A stretch of DNA of 64,000 bases from Iodobacter ciconiae (GTDB taxonomy: Bacteria; Pseudomonadota; Gammaproteobacteria; Burkholderiales; Chitinibacteraceae): contig NZ_CP034433.1 of assembly GCF_003952345.1 (NCBI RefSeq), positions 1-64,000 of the forward strand, in the 5' to 3' direction. The notes below the pieces were generated by a model, which was given only the letters and a program-made list of their open reading frames with translations, was not told where the DNA came from and ran no database searches. Positions 33,386-43,215 of the stretch are shown one piece after another (the first letter of the stretch is position 1; each line of letters starts with the position of its first letter). The position numbers and the translations under genes are program-made.

Positions 33386-34423
33386 ATGAGTACAAAATTA
33401 ACTTCTTTATCGCATGGCGGCGGTTGCGGCTGCAAAATCGCCCCGGCTGTTTTATCGGAAATGCTATCTAAATTGCCGGCGGCGGCTTTGTTTCCCAAGC
33501 TTTTGGTGGGTACGGAAACTTCGGACGATGCCGCCGTGTACTGGCTCAATGACGAGCAGGCCTTGGTCGCCACTACCGACTTTTTTATGCCGATTGTGGA
33601 TGATGCCTTTGATTTTGGCCGCATTGCCGCTACCAATGCCATCTCTGATATCTACGCCATGGGCGGCACGCCGATTATGGCGCTGGCGATTGTCGGCATG
33701 CCGGTCAATCTGCTGCCAATTGAAGATATTCAGCAAATTCTGGCAGGTGGTGCCGCCGTGTGCGCTGAAGCAGGTATTCCTATTGCTGGCGGGCATTCGA
33801 TTGATGCACCGGAGCCTATTTATGGCTTGGTGGCTATGGGGCTGGTGCATCCTAAGCAGCTTAAAAAGAACAGCGATGCCAAAGCGGGCGATGTGCTGAT
33901 TCTAGGCAAGCCGCTGGGAATCGGTATTTTGGGCACCGCCATGAAAAAAGGCCTGCTGGATGTGGCGGGCTATCAGCAGCTGATTGATACCACTACCCAA
34001 TTAAATAAGGTGGGGGCAGATTTAGCTAAGCTGCCTGCCGTACACGCACTGACCGACGTTACCGGCTTTGGCCTGCTGGGGCATCTTTTAGAAGTGTGTC
34101 GTGGCGCGCATTTAACGGCCCTGGTGGACGCCAGTAGCCTGCCCATGCTTTCTGCTGCTATTGGTTTTGCCGAGCAGGGTATTGGCCCGGGTGCCATTGA
34201 GCGTAATCTGGCCAGCTTTGGTCATGACGTTGATTTCGCGGCAGGGGTGCCAGCATGGCAGCAGCGCATGTTGGCCGATGCACAAACATCAGGTGGCTTG
34301 CTGGTGGCCTGCGCGGCCGGGCAGGCTGATGAAGTCTTGGCTATGTTCCGGCAGCAGGGCTTTGCTCAGGCTGCGGTGATCGGCAAGCTGGCAGCGGGCG
34401 ATGCCAGGGTCAGGGTGCTGTAG
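33386..34423 (+). CDS. selD: Selenide, water dikinase (selenophosphate synthetase)
   Basis: A 345-aa enzyme making selenophosphate from selenide and ATP. The N-terminal loop reads 'HGGGCGCKIAP', giving catalytic Cys14 (equivalent to Escherichia coli Cys17) and Lys17. The catalytic position is Cys, not selenocysteine; no in-frame TGA occurs. The AIRS-like ATP-binding core continues with 'DDAAVYWLNDEQALVATTDFF' and 'GGHSIDAPEPIYGL'. An in-frame ATG at 33362 would add eight residues and cannot be excluded. It is divergent from mnmH, its likely consumer. Confidence 0.93.
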   Translation: MSTKLTSLSHGGGCGCKIAPAVLSEMLSKLPAAALFPKLLVGTETSDDAAVYWLNDEQALVATTDFFMPIVDDAFDFGRIAATNAISDIYAMGGTPIMALAIVGMPVNLLPIEDIQQILAGGAAVCAEAGIPIAGGHSIDAPEPIYGLVAMGLVHPKQLKKNSDAKAGDVLILGKPLGIGILGTAMKKGLLDVAGYQQLIDTTTQLNKVGADLAKLPAVHALTDVTGFGLLGHLLEVCRGAHLTALVDASSLPMLSAAIGFAEQGIGPGAIERNLASFGHDVDFAAGVPAWQQRMLADAQTSGGLLVACAAGQADEVLAMFRQQGFAQAAVIGKLAAGDARVRVL

Positions 34424-35055
34424 GTACAAAGCATCATCTGGATTTGATTGTGCTGGCGGATTACCGCCCGGAGCTGCCTCTGTTTTGAAATATCCTTCCC
34501 TATGCCCGCTTTAGCCAAGGTGCTAAAGCGGGCATGTCTATCGTTCCCTGCCGTATTCAATTGAAATAAATATGCTATGCCCTTTGAGAATGTCACTGTG
34601 TTTGTGGAATAATTTAACTGGCATGGATGTTTTTGTATTTATATGGTTATTTACAGCGGCAAACAAGCTTGAAAAAATATTTTTTAAATTATATTAAAAT
34701 ATAATGCGTGTTTTATATAGCGATATGAGCTATGGGTTGGAATTTAATAATAAATTTTTATTGATTCACAACAAAATTAGCGTAGTTAATTTTGGTTTTT
34801 TAACCGAAATACTCTGCTGGCATGCACTTTTTACGAATATATCAATATTAATTTAATGAACAGGTGATTATCACCATTTTTTGCCATCTTTTAATTTTAC
34901 CAAAATTGATATTACAATGTTGATTATCAAAGACAAAGAATATTGGGCTAATCAAGTTTAAATAGCCGAATTAATGCAATATGCTTATTTTTTGCATGTT
35001 GCAGCTATTGCCAGGTATTGCGCAGGATTTTATTCACTTTATAAATGGGATCGAT
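34424..35055. other. AT-rich intergenic region upstream of the chitobiase gene
   Basis: About 630 bp. It holds a strong hairpin after selD (34502-34535). From about 34640 on it is very AT-rich, leading to the chitobiase gene, where its promoter and any chitin-responsive control must lie. A short open stretch ending YRPELPLF follows selD, but has no start. I see no gene. Confidence 0.35.
34502..34535. terminator. Hairpin downstream of selD
   Basis: Perfect 14-bp arms atgcccgctttagc / gctaaagcgggcat with a 6-base loop. There is no T-run, so it may be a Rho-independent terminator of weak type or an mRNA-stabilising hairpin. Confidence 0.55.
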
Positions 35056-37698
35056 ATGCAAACTCAAGCTAAAGTAATTTCAGTATTAGTCAGCGCCCTA
35101 TTTTCAGGCTTAGCTTTTGCCAGCCCAAGTGCCGAGTCATTAGCAAAGCAATTAAAAGTGCATATTGATGTTAAAGGGGCTGAAGCAGAGAAAACCTGTA
35201 AGCAGCTGGGTGCAGATTGGGCAACTTGCTATCGTTCTACCATTACCTTGAGTAATACCGGCAGTGCTTTAAATGATAAAAATTTCTCGATTATTATTCC
35301 TTCGCCAAGAAGAATATTGTCTGTTGCTGGTGATCAATTTAAAATTGAGCATATCACTGGCGATTTAAACCGTTTAACTCCCACAGATAAATTCATGGGT
35401 ATTGCTGCAGGTAAAAGTATTCAAATTGATTTAATCAGTGAGTACTGGCATGTGAGTGATTACGATACTTTCCCGCGCTGGATGGTGAGTGCCAACGGCC
35501 AGACAAAAACTATCAAAAATACAGACACAGAAGATGTGACCCGGTTTGCCACGCCCTTGAGCACCGCCCAGGCCAAGCGCGCCAGCTCTGATGAAAACCT
35601 GATTCTTGACACTTTAAAACGTTATGATGTTTACACCGCAAAAATGGATGAAGCTGGAGCTAAGGATCGGATTATTCCTGCGCCAATCGAGCAAAAAATA
35701 AACAAACCAGATAGCGTTTCCATCAAAAATGGTTTGTTCTTAAATAACATAGATACGGCAGATCATGCCAGATCAGTATTTGCAAATTCACTAAAGAAAT
35801 ATCAGCTGCTGGCTCAGAAGAAAGAACAGGCATTAGTGGTAAATGTTGCTGTGGCTCAGGATAAAATCCAATTAGCTGCGGCAAAAAAAGCAGGCGGTTA
35901 CACTTTAATGATTAAAGATGGCGTAGCGCAAGTTTATGGTTTTGATGCTGCGGGTGCAATGAATGGTTTTAATTCCCTGCTTTCTCTGGTAGATATTAAA
36001 TCCAAAGATAATCTGTCAGAAATGGTAGTGAATGATGCGCCACGCTATGAATACCGTGGCATGATGCTGGATTCTGCACGTAATTTTAAATCCAAACAGC
36101 ATGTGTTTAATTTAATTGAGCAGATGAGCGAATTGAAATTAAACAAGCTGCATCTACATTTAAGCGATGATGAAGGCTGGCGCCTGCAAATTAATGGCCT
36201 GGATGAATTAACCAGCGTAGGTGCCCAGCGCGGCTTTAATTCTAAAAATGAGCAAACTCAATTATTACCCCAGCTGGGCCATGGTACTGAGGCGCAAAAA
36301 TCAGATGGTTTTTATACCCGTGCTGATTTCATTGAAATCTTGAAATACGCTAAAGACAGAAATATTGAAGTGATTCCAGAAATTGATATGCCTGGGCATT
36401 CCAGAGCCGCCGTGGTGTCAATGGAGGCGCGTTACAATCATCTAATGAAAAGTGGTAATAAAAAAGCCGCAGAGCAATATCGCTTATTAGACCCGACGGA
36501 TACCTCGCAGGTTACTACTGTTCAGTTTTATGATAAGCAAGGCTTTATGAATGTTTGCCTGCCTTCGGCAAAAAACTTTGCTAAAAAAGTAATTGCCGAA
36601 GTGAATGCAATGTATGCCGAAGCGGGTCTTCAATTAACAACCTGGCATTACGGTGGTGATGAGGCCAAAAATATTATGCTGGGTGGTGGTTATGCCAGTG
36701 CTGCAGATGCAAAGCCGGGCCAGGGGATTATTGATAAAAAGGCACAGAACTTCCCTTACGAGAAATCCCAGGCCTGCCAGGCGCTGGTGAAAAACGGCAC
36801 GGTGGCTTCATTTGATGGCTTAACTTCCTGGTTCGGTAAAGAAATCAATAAAGAGCTGGTTCCGCATCAGATTAACTCATTCCAAAGCTGGCAAGATGGT
36901 TTGACTCATCTGAAGAGCGCCAGCGAAATGACGGTTAAACCAACTGTTAATGTCTGGGATACTTTATTCTGGGGCGGAACCGAGGTTGTTTCGAAGTTTA
37001 ATCAAAAAGGCTTTGATATCGTTTTATCCAATCCGGATTATTTATATCTGGATATGCCTAATGAAATTGATCCATCAGAACGTGGTTATTATTGGGCAGC
37101 CCGTGCTAATCCATTGAAAAAAATCTTCTCTTTTGCCCCGGGTAATCTGGCGCAAAATGCAGAGACCAGCGTGGATCGCGATGGTAAGGCGATGACGATT
37201 ACTTCGCCAACAACAGCGCCAAATATTAAAGGGATTTCCGGCCATTTATGGTCTGAAACGCAAAGAACGGATGAGCAGGCTGAATATATGATTTATCCGC
37301 GCATCTTTGCGCTGGCAGAGCGGGCCTGGAATAAACCAGGCTGGGAAAAATTCCAGGCTAATACGGTGTATTCCAAAGAAAGCAAGCATGTAGATAAGCA
37401 AGCCCTGGAAAATGATTACAGCCGGTTTGTGAATGCAATTGGGGCGCGAGGCTTAGAAAAGCTTGATGCTCATCAGATTAAATACCGTTTGCCAAAAGTT
37501 GGCTCGAAAGTAGTAGATGGTGTGTTGCACGCTAATACCGAGATCCCAAATGTGCAGATCCAGTATTCAACTGATGGTAAGCAGTGGTCAGTTTACGATG
37601 CAAATCATAAGCCTGCAGTAAGTGGCAGCTTGTATGTGCGAACCAGCAATGCTGATCAGAGCCATCCTCGCTTTGGCCAGGTCTCTAAAGTGCAATAA
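35056..37698 (+). CDS. Chitobiase / beta-N-acetylhexosaminidase (GH20)
   Basis: An 880-aa secreted enzyme releasing N-acetylglucosamine from chitobiose. Domain order: signal peptide (to about residue 22, 'SGLAFA'), CHB_HEX N-terminal carbohydrate-binding domain (about 25-180), GH20b small domain (about 200-330), GH20 TIM barrel (about 335-770) and CHB_HEX C-terminal Ig-like domain. The catalytic Asp-Glu pair is D535-E536 in 'HYGGDEAKN', and the Arg-containing 'DSARNF' block is present. The start is ATG 35056, which gives a clean signal peptide; an upstream ATG at 34981 adds an implausible extension. It implies a chitin-using lifestyle and would be periplasmic or exported. Confidence 0.93.
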   Translation: MQTQAKVISVLVSALFSGLAFASPSAESLAKQLKVHIDVKGAEAEKTCKQLGADWATCYRSTITLSNTGSALNDKNFSIIIPSPRRILSVAGDQFKIEHITGDLNRLTPTDKFMGIAAGKSIQIDLISEYWHVSDYDTFPRWMVSANGQTKTIKNTDTEDVTRFATPLSTAQAKRASSDENLILDTLKRYDVYTAKMDEAGAKDRIIPAPIEQKINKPDSVSIKNGLFLNNIDTADHARSVFANSLKKYQLLAQKKEQALVVNVAVAQDKIQLAAAKKAGGYTLMIKDGVAQVYGFDAAGAMNGFNSLLSLVDIKSKDNLSEMVVNDAPRYEYRGMMLDSARNFKSKQHVFNLIEQMSELKLNKLHLHLSDDEGWRLQINGLDELTSVGAQRGFNSKNEQTQLLPQLGHGTEAQKSDGFYTRADFIEILKYAKDRNIEVIPEIDMPGHSRAAVVSMEARYNHLMKSGNKKAAEQYRLLDPTDTSQVTTVQFYDKQGFMNVCLPSAKNFAKKVIAEVNAMYAEAGLQLTTWHYGGDEAKNIMLGGGYASAADAKPGQGIIDKKAQNFPYEKSQACQALVKNGTVASFDGLTSWFGKEINKELVPHQINSFQSWQDGLTHLKSASEMTVKPTVNVWDTLFWGGTEVVSKFNQKGFDIVLSNPDYLYLDMPNEIDPSERGYYWAARANPLKKIFSFAPGNLAQNAETSVDRDGKAMTITSPTTAPNIKGISGHLWSETQRTDEQAEYMIYPRIFALAERAWNKPGWEKFQANTVYSKESKHVDKQALENDYSRFVNAIGARGLEKLDAHQIKYRLPKVGSKVVDGVLHANTEIPNVQIQYSTDGKQWSVYDANHKPAVSGSLYVRTSNADQSHPRFGQVSKVQ

Positions 37699-37900
37699 GG
37701 TTGCGATCTTGCGTGGCTTGAGGCTTAGCCAAGCAGGCATGTGCCGTTCACTGTTAAGGTGGACGGCATTTTTCTGGCCCGTGAGCAGCCGATCCACAGG
37801 ATGCAATCTAAGTTGGTTTTCCATAGTTGTTTTGCAGACATTTTTACAAGCATCTTGCTGCATAGTTAAGTTAATCAATCAATCGAGCGGGAGGATGGTT

Positions 37901-39217
37901 ATGACGGCTTTAAAGCGCATCGTCATTGTTGGAGGCGGGGCTGGTGGTTTAGAGCTGGCGGTTAAATTAGGTGAAAAGCTGGGCCGTAAGGGTAAAGCGC
38001 ATATCACTTTGATCGATGCAGCCCGTACCCATATCTGGAAGCCGCTGTTGCATCAGGTAGCGGCAGGTACTTTGGACAGCCATGCTGACGAGCTGGAATA
38101 TATCGCGTTAGCCCGCTGGCATCATTTTGATTTTCGTCTTGGCCGTATGACAGGGTTGGATAGGGACACCAAGCAAGTGGTGCTGGCCCCGACGATCGAT
38201 GAAGAAGATGGCAGTGAGCTCGTGCCTGAGCAGACCATTGCTTACGATGCTTTAGTCATGGCGCTGGGTAGCCAGACCAATGATTTTGGTACACCGGGCG
38301 TTGCCGAGCACGCCATTATGCTGGATACGCCGGCTGCGGCAGAGCGCTTTAATAAACGCTTTATCAATAGCTGCTTACGTGCACAGGCAAGGCGTAAACA
38401 GGCCGGTGAAGGCCGCTTTACCGTAACGATTATTGGAGGCGGCGCAACCGGGGTGGAGTTATCGGCCGAGCTGCATATGGCCACGCGCATTATGAGCAGC
38501 TTTGGTTTTGCCAATATTCACCCCGAGCGCGATTTAAAAATTGTGATTGTGGATGCTGCTCCCAGATTATTGTCGGCATTGCCGGAGCGGCTATCTGATG
38601 CAGTGGCGCTTGAGCTGCGCAAAATGGCGGTGGAAATTCATGCCAATGAGCGGGTGGTAGATGTGTCTGCTGCGGGGGTACAAATGGCCTCGGGCAAGTT
38701 TATCCCAAGCGATCTGGTGGTGTGGGCTGCAGGAATTAAGGCGGCAGATTTTCTTAAAGAGATTGCCGGGCTGGAGAGTAATCGCCTGAATCAGCTGGTA
38801 GTTGGCCGTACATTACAAGCTTCGCGTGACCCTAGTATTTTTGCGCTGGGCGATTGCGCTGCCTGCCCGCTGGGGGACACAGGAGCCACGGTGCCGCCAC
38901 GTGCTCAATCTGCGCATCAGCAGGCGATGTTGCTGGCCAAAAGTATTCCCCTTTATTTAGCCGGCAAACCCCTGCCAGAATTTAAATATCAGGATTACGG
39001 CTCGCTGGTTTCCCTGGGTGAATACAGCACCGTGGGCAGCCTGATGGGGGGGATCGCCCGTGGCAGCTTATTTATCGAGGGCCAGTTTGCCAAAATGATG
39101 TACTGGTCACTGTATAAAAAGCACCAGGTGGCGGTGAATGGCTGGTTTAAAACCTGGCTGGCCACATGGGGTGAATATATTGACCGGGTGAGTAAGCCTA
39201 GAATTAAACTGCATTAA
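37901..39217 (+). CDS. ndh: Type II NADH dehydrogenase (NDH-2)
   Basis: A 438-aa flavoprotein that oxidises NADH and reduces quinone at the inner membrane without pumping protons. Two Rossmann motifs are seen: FAD-binding 'IVIVGGGAGGLELAVKLG' (about 7-24) and NADH-binding 'VTIIGGGATGVELSAEL' (about 168-184). The FAD-contact motif 'IFALGDCAA' and the C-terminal membrane-binding region 'YWSLYKKHQVAVNGWFKTW' follow. ATG 37901 is chosen because GGAGG lies six bases upstream; the open frame extends further back without support. The gene is monocistronic, with a long hairpin terminator after it. Confidence 0.92.
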   Translation: MTALKRIVIVGGGAGGLELAVKLGEKLGRKGKAHITLIDAARTHIWKPLLHQVAAGTLDSHADELEYIALARWHHFDFRLGRMTGLDRDTKQVVLAPTIDEEDGSELVPEQTIAYDALVMALGSQTNDFGTPGVAEHAIMLDTPAAAERFNKRFINSCLRAQARRKQAGEGRFTVTIIGGGATGVELSAELHMATRIMSSFGFANIHPERDLKIVIVDAAPRLLSALPERLSDAVALELRKMAVEIHANERVVDVSAAGVQMASGKFIPSDLVVWAAGIKAADFLKEIAGLESNRLNQLVVGRTLQASRDPSIFALGDCAACPLGDTGATVPPRAQSAHQQAMLLAKSIPLYLAGKPLPEFKYQDYGSLVSLGEYSTVGSLMGGIARGSLFIEGQFAKMMYWSLYKKHQVAVNGWFKTWLATWGEYIDRVSKPRIKLH

Positions 39218-39225
39218 TTGTTAGG

Positions 39226-39340
39226 CCTGTAGACACAAAGATCAATGAGCATACGAAGAACACAGAGAAAACCTAAAGAAGTCTTGGTTTTTTCTGAGCG
39301 CTCAGTGTTCTTCCTAATCTTTGTGTCTACAGGTTTTTTT
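39226..39340. terminator. Nested long inverted repeat with T-run after ndh
   Basis: Outer arms cctgtagacacaaagat (39226-39242) and their exact complement (39317-39333), 17 bp. A second inner pair gaagaacac / gtgttcttc (39255-39263, 39305-39313) is followed by TTTTTTT. It looks like a repeat element serving as the ndh terminator. Confidence 0.65.
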
Positions 39341-39418
39341 CTGGGAAAAGATGGATGATCTATTTGCCAAGCTCTGCCCGACTGTCCAGAATACGTCTTT
39401 TACTTGCAGTTACCCGCC

Positions 39419-40204
39419 ATGAAATCCATCCGTCACCAAGCCTTGCTCGCGCTGCAAATGGCTAATCATAGCGATAAAGTAGCCCTTGTGCGTGCTATCG
39501 AAGATCAGCATCTTCTTGCTTGTGATGAACAAATTATCAGTACCGGGCAAACACCGGGTTTGAATGAGCGCCCGCCTTTGGTGCCACCGATGGATGTGCC
39601 ACGCCGTAAAATCAGCACGCCGGAAGGGCATGCCGCTCTGATCCATGCTCTGGCGCATATTGAATTTAATGCCATTAATCTGGCGCTTGATATTTTGTGG
39701 CGCTTTGCAGGGCTGCCCGAAGATTTTTACCGCGATTGGTTAAAAGTAGCCCGCGAAGAGGCTTATCATTTTGAGTTGCTGCAAGAGCACTTGCAGACGC
39801 TGGGCTACGCCTATGGTGATTTTGCGGCACATAACGGTTTATGGGATATGGCAGAAAGAACCCGTGATGATTTGCTGGCAAGGCTGGCGCTGGTGCCTCG
39901 CACGCTTGAGGCGCGGGGTCTGGATGTCACACCACAAATTCGTGACCGGCTAGGGCATCGGGGGGACAAGGCAGGTGCCGCCATTTTGGATATTATCCTG
40001 AGAGACGAAGTGGGCCATGTAGCCATTGGCAATCGCTGGTATAAGGCTCTGTGTGAGGAGCGGGGTTTGGACACAATTGCGGCCTACCGGCAGCTAGCTC
40101 TGCAGTATCAGGCAGCAAAACAGCGTGGGCCATTTAATTTAGAAGCACGCAGAGCAGCAGGGTTTAGCGAGGAAGAGCTAGCGGTTTTACAGTTGCAGGA
40201 TTAG
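39419..40204 (+). CDS. DUF455 ferritin-like protein
   Basis: A 261-aa protein of the DUF455 family, a ferritin-like four-helix bundle predicted to hold a di-iron site. Likely ligands lie in 'LAHIEFNAINLALD', 'REEAYHFELLQEHL' and 'ILRDEVGHVAIG' (ExxH and E...H patterns). Its substrate is not known; relatives include diiron hydroxylases. ATG 39419 gives the family start; the site upstream is weak. Its last four bases overlap the end of the convergent membrane-protein gene. Confidence 0.85.
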   Translation: MKSIRHQALLALQMANHSDKVALVRAIEDQHLLACDEQIISTGQTPGLNERPPLVPPMDVPRRKISTPEGHAALIHALAHIEFNAINLALDILWRFAGLPEDFYRDWLKVAREEAYHFELLQEHLQTLGYAYGDFAAHNGLWDMAERTRDDLLARLALVPRTLEARGLDVTPQIRDRLGHRGDKAGAAILDIILRDEVGHVAIGNRWYKALCEERGLDTIAAYRQLALQYQAAKQRGPFNLEARRAAGFSEEELAVLQLQD

Positions 40205-40641
40205 TGCTTGGGTTTAACCGGCGGATCAGGCTGTGGCGGTGGCCCGGCTTTGGTGCGGCGTATTTTTGCGATGAATTTTTTGATATCGAAAGCCCCCGTT
40301 ACCACCACGCCGAGCCCACCGGCAATGATTAATACATACCACAGGATCAGTGTGCTGCCCGCGGGCTGCAGAAGCGTGCTGGCATAGAGCATTAATTCGG
40401 TTGCAGCAGTAGCGGCCAGCAAGAGTAATAAGCTGGATAAAAATAAAGCCAGCAGGCGTAGCCTGGTAAAATTGGGTGTGAGTATCAGCAAAATATAGCC
40501 GCCAATACTAAAGATAGGAAACAGCAGCCAAAGTCCTATACCCGGATTAATTTCGATGATGCCCAGAGGCGCAATCAGTAAGAGGCATCCGGCCAATAAG
40601 CCCAGCACAATCAGCAAACTGCCAAAAAATAATAATGCCAT
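40201..40641 (-). CDS. Small integral membrane protein of unknown function
   Basis: A 146-aa protein with four predicted membrane helices (about 3-24, 33-54, 60-86, 98-118) and a Pro/Lys-rich cytoplasmic tail ('GPPPQPDPPVKPKH'). It has no recognised family or catalytic motif. The start ATG 40641 has only a weak GGGG site. The gene end overlaps the convergent DUF455 gene by four bases. It is probably real because the helix pattern is clean and the frame is uninterrupted. Confidence 0.65.
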   Translation of the reverse strand: MALLFFGSLLIVLGLLAGCLLLIAPLGIIEINPGIGLWLLFPIFSIGGYILLILTPNFTRLRLLALFLSSLLLLLAATAATELMLYASTLLQPAGSTLILWYVLIIAGGLGVVVTGAFDIKKFIAKIRRTKAGPPPQPDPPVKPKH

Positions 40642-40726
40642 TATTTTATACCCCAGACTAAAAATCTAAATAGTGGCGATTAGTCTTTATAGACTAAGTG
40701 CTCATTGCTTATTCTTTTTATCCGGA

Positions 40727-40778
40727 AAAAATAAGGGCGGTTAAAATCCTGGTTTGCCGAGTTTTAAGTGCCCTTATT
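40727..40778 (-). terminator. Intrinsic terminator of the peptide-binding protein gene
   Basis: On the minus strand, aataagggc ... gcccttatt with an inner ttaaaa/ttttaa pairing, followed by TTTTTT. It lies 15 bp after the stop at 40793. Confidence 0.75.
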
Positions 40779-40792
40779 CATAGAGTACAGAT

Positions 40793-42367
40793 TTATTTTA
40801 CAATGATACTGCTAAAATCCTGCCGGCTAAATGGGTTGATTTTATAGCCACGGATATTGGGTTTAGTCAGCACGGCAGTAATAGGGTGCGCCAATGGAAT
40901 CCATAATGCCTGATCATGAATTATTTTTTGTGCACTGGTATAAAGTTTGGCTCGTGTTGCCTGATTGGCTATTTTTTTGCCATTATTAATTAGTTTATCC
41001 AGCTGGGGATCACAATAGCGTGCAAAATTAAGCCCGGATTCTATTGATGAACAGGAAAATTGCGGTGTTAAAAAATTATCCGGGTCGCCATTGTCGCCAC
41101 TCCAGCCCATAAACAAGAGATCATGTTCACCAGCTTTGGCGCGTTTAATTAGCTCGCCCCATTCAATGACTTTTAGCTCGGCTTTTACGCCGATTCTGGC
41201 TAAGTCGGCCTGTAGTAACTCTCCGCCAGCACGCGGATTAGGATTAAGAGAGCTCCCTGTCGGGCGTATCCAGATACTAGTGCTAAAGCCATTGGGAAAT
41301 CCGGCTTCTGCCAGTAATTGTTTTGCCTTGGCAGGATTATATTTGTAATCCTCCTGATTGATATAGCTCCACGTATTGGGGGGGTAAGGGCCGTCCGCCG
41401 CTGTGGCTGTGCCATCAAACACCTGCTTTAGATAGGCATTTTTATCAAATGCATAATTAAGAGCCTGGCGCACTTTTGCATTATCAAAAGGTTTATGCTG
41501 GCTATTAAAAGCAATAAAAGCAGTAGAAAATGCCGGTGTTTCAATAGCCTGAATATTTTTATCCTGCCTTGCCGCTAATACATCCTGCGGTTTAGGTGAG
41601 AGGGCAATCTGGCATTCGCTTGCTTTTAACTTTTGCACTCTTACGCTGGCATCCGGTGTAATGGCATAAATTAATTTATCAATTTTCGGTTTATCACCAA
41701 AATAGGCGGTGAATACATCAAAGCGGATATGGCTGTCTTTTTGATAGTTTTTTAATACAAAAGGTCCGGTACCTATAGGTTTGGTATTTAAATTGGCGGT
41801 TTTTCCTGCAGCTAATAATTGATTTGCATATTCTGCAGAGTAAATCGATGCAAAACCCATGGTAAGGAGTGCAGAAAATGTAGCTTCAGGGGCATTGAGC
41901 TCAAAGCGCACTGTTTGCTCATCTATTTTGTTAACGGATTTAATCAGTTTGGGTAATTGAAAAGTTTGCGCATGCGGATAGCCATTGACTGCTGATTTAT
42001 GCCAGGGGTGATTGCTGTCCAGCATGCGATTAAAGGTGAATATCACATCATCAGCATTCAGCGTTCGTGTGGGGTTAAAGTAGTCGGTGCGATGAAAAGC
42101 AATATTCTTTTTTAAAGTGAAAGTATAGCTGAGGCCATCGGGGCTGATTTGCCACTTCTCGGCAAGGCTGGGCACTAGTTTACGGGCGCTCGCGTCATAA
42201 TCGATCAGACGGTTAAATAGCACGTCTGCAGAGGCGTTTGTAGTGGTTAGCGAATTGTATTGCACAACATCAAAGCCATCCGGGCTGGCCTCGGTGCATA
42301 CCGTGAGTGGCTTGGCCTCTACGGTAACGGCCCAGAGTAAAACAAATAGTGATGAAATCAGGCGCAT
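40793..42367 (-). CDS. ABC transporter substrate-binding protein, DppA-like
   Basis: A 524-aa periplasmic binding protein of the SBP_bac_5 family (dipeptide/oligopeptide/heme class). The signal peptide ends 'VTVEA' (19). Family blocks are 'CTEASPDGFDVVQYNSLTT', 'YTFTLKKNIAFHRTDYF', 'PIGTGPFVLKNY', 'RQALNYAFDKNAYL' and 'FMGWSGDNGDPDNFL', the last typical of DppA. No permease or ATPase genes are adjacent, so it must use a transporter encoded elsewhere. It could import dipeptides or, as DppA can, haem or aminolevulinate. The strong terminator shows it is transcribed alone. Confidence 0.88.
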   Translation of the reverse strand: MRLISSLFVLLWAVTVEAKPLTVCTEASPDGFDVVQYNSLTTTNASADVLFNRLIDYDASARKLVPSLAEKWQISPDGLSYTFTLKKNIAFHRTDYFNPTRTLNADDVIFTFNRMLDSNHPWHKSAVNGYPHAQTFQLPKLIKSVNKIDEQTVRFELNAPEATFSALLTMGFASIYSAEYANQLLAAGKTANLNTKPIGTGPFVLKNYQKDSHIRFDVFTAYFGDKPKIDKLIYAITPDASVRVQKLKASECQIALSPKPQDVLAARQDKNIQAIETPAFSTAFIAFNSQHKPFDNAKVRQALNYAFDKNAYLKQVFDGTATAADGPYPPNTWSYINQEDYKYNPAKAKQLLAEAGFPNGFSTSIWIRPTGSSLNPNPRAGGELLQADLARIGVKAELKVIEWGELIKRAKAGEHDLLFMGWSGDNGDPDNFLTPQFSCSSIESGLNFARYCDPQLDKLINNGKKIANQATRAKLYTSAQKIIHDQALWIPLAHPITAVLTKPNIRGYKINPFSRQDFSSIIVK

Positions 42368-43215
42368 GGCAGATTCTCGATGTATGGCGGTGCCTAGATA
42401 ATACCCCGCTGATATGGTTTAAAAATAGTTGTTTTTGCATGTTTTTAGCTTAAAAGGGCATGGAAAAAATTTGATTAAAATGCTTTGCTTTCAGTCTGGT
42501 CAGTTTTTGCTTTTATGTTGATTTTTCCCTTTGTAGCTCTACGTTTTGCAGGTATTTGAGTGTTTTGCTGATGATGCTGCCTTTGGGGGCTTTTAACGTG
42601 CCTGGTGCAATGTCTGATCAAGGTTTTTTTACATCATTAGAGGCTCAATGGTTTATTCCCATATAAAGCTCAATCTTCCTTGATTAGGGCTTTCTGTATT
42701 AGATGGTGAGTTTTTTTACCAAGCTTGGGCTCAAGTAGTTTGTGTTTGATAAAGATAATTTTTTAATAGTATGTCAAAGTTGTATAAGAGCTGCGTAATT
42801 AAAATAATATTACTAATCATGCAAAGAAGCTGTTTAGACTGACTTTAAAATTATTATTATCTGGGTTTATTTGTTTCCTAGGGTTTTTATGTATGTCGAT
42901 TCAATAATTGAGAACAAACACACCCAAAAATGATCTGGTTTTGTTAAAAGATTACAGGGAAATTACCACTTGATTTTTTACGAGTTATTTAGAATGTTTT
43001 TAGGTTTTTATTTCTGTTTGCTTTTATTAGTGCTTATAGCCATAGTTAAAATAAATTACGATGATTTATTTTAACTATGACCTTGATATTTAATTTTATT
43101 ACATTCTGTGCTTATTGATCTCGGTCAAAACGCAAAGCTTTTTTACGTCGCATTCTATCGTCACTCCATCAATTTAAAAGAATGGTTTTTTCTATTTTAT
43201 ATTAGAGGAATGAAG
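42368..43215. other. Long AT-rich intergenic region
   Basis: About 850 bp upstream of a small secreted protein gene. I see no gene. It contains the promoter of the leftward binding-protein gene near 42400 and a perfect 16-bp AT-rich inverted repeat at 43041-43079, about 140 bp before the rightward gene. Confidence 0.35.
43041..43079. repeat. Perfect 16-bp AT-rich inverted repeat
   Basis: Left arm catagttaaaataaat (43041-43056), seven-base spacer tacgatg, right arm 43064-43079, with no mismatch. There is no T-run following, so it is more like an operator or element end than a terminator. Confidence 0.55.

Noticed and set aside
33386..34423. Selenocysteine-containing SelD
   Set aside because: The catalytic position is encoded as Cys and no in-frame TGA is present.
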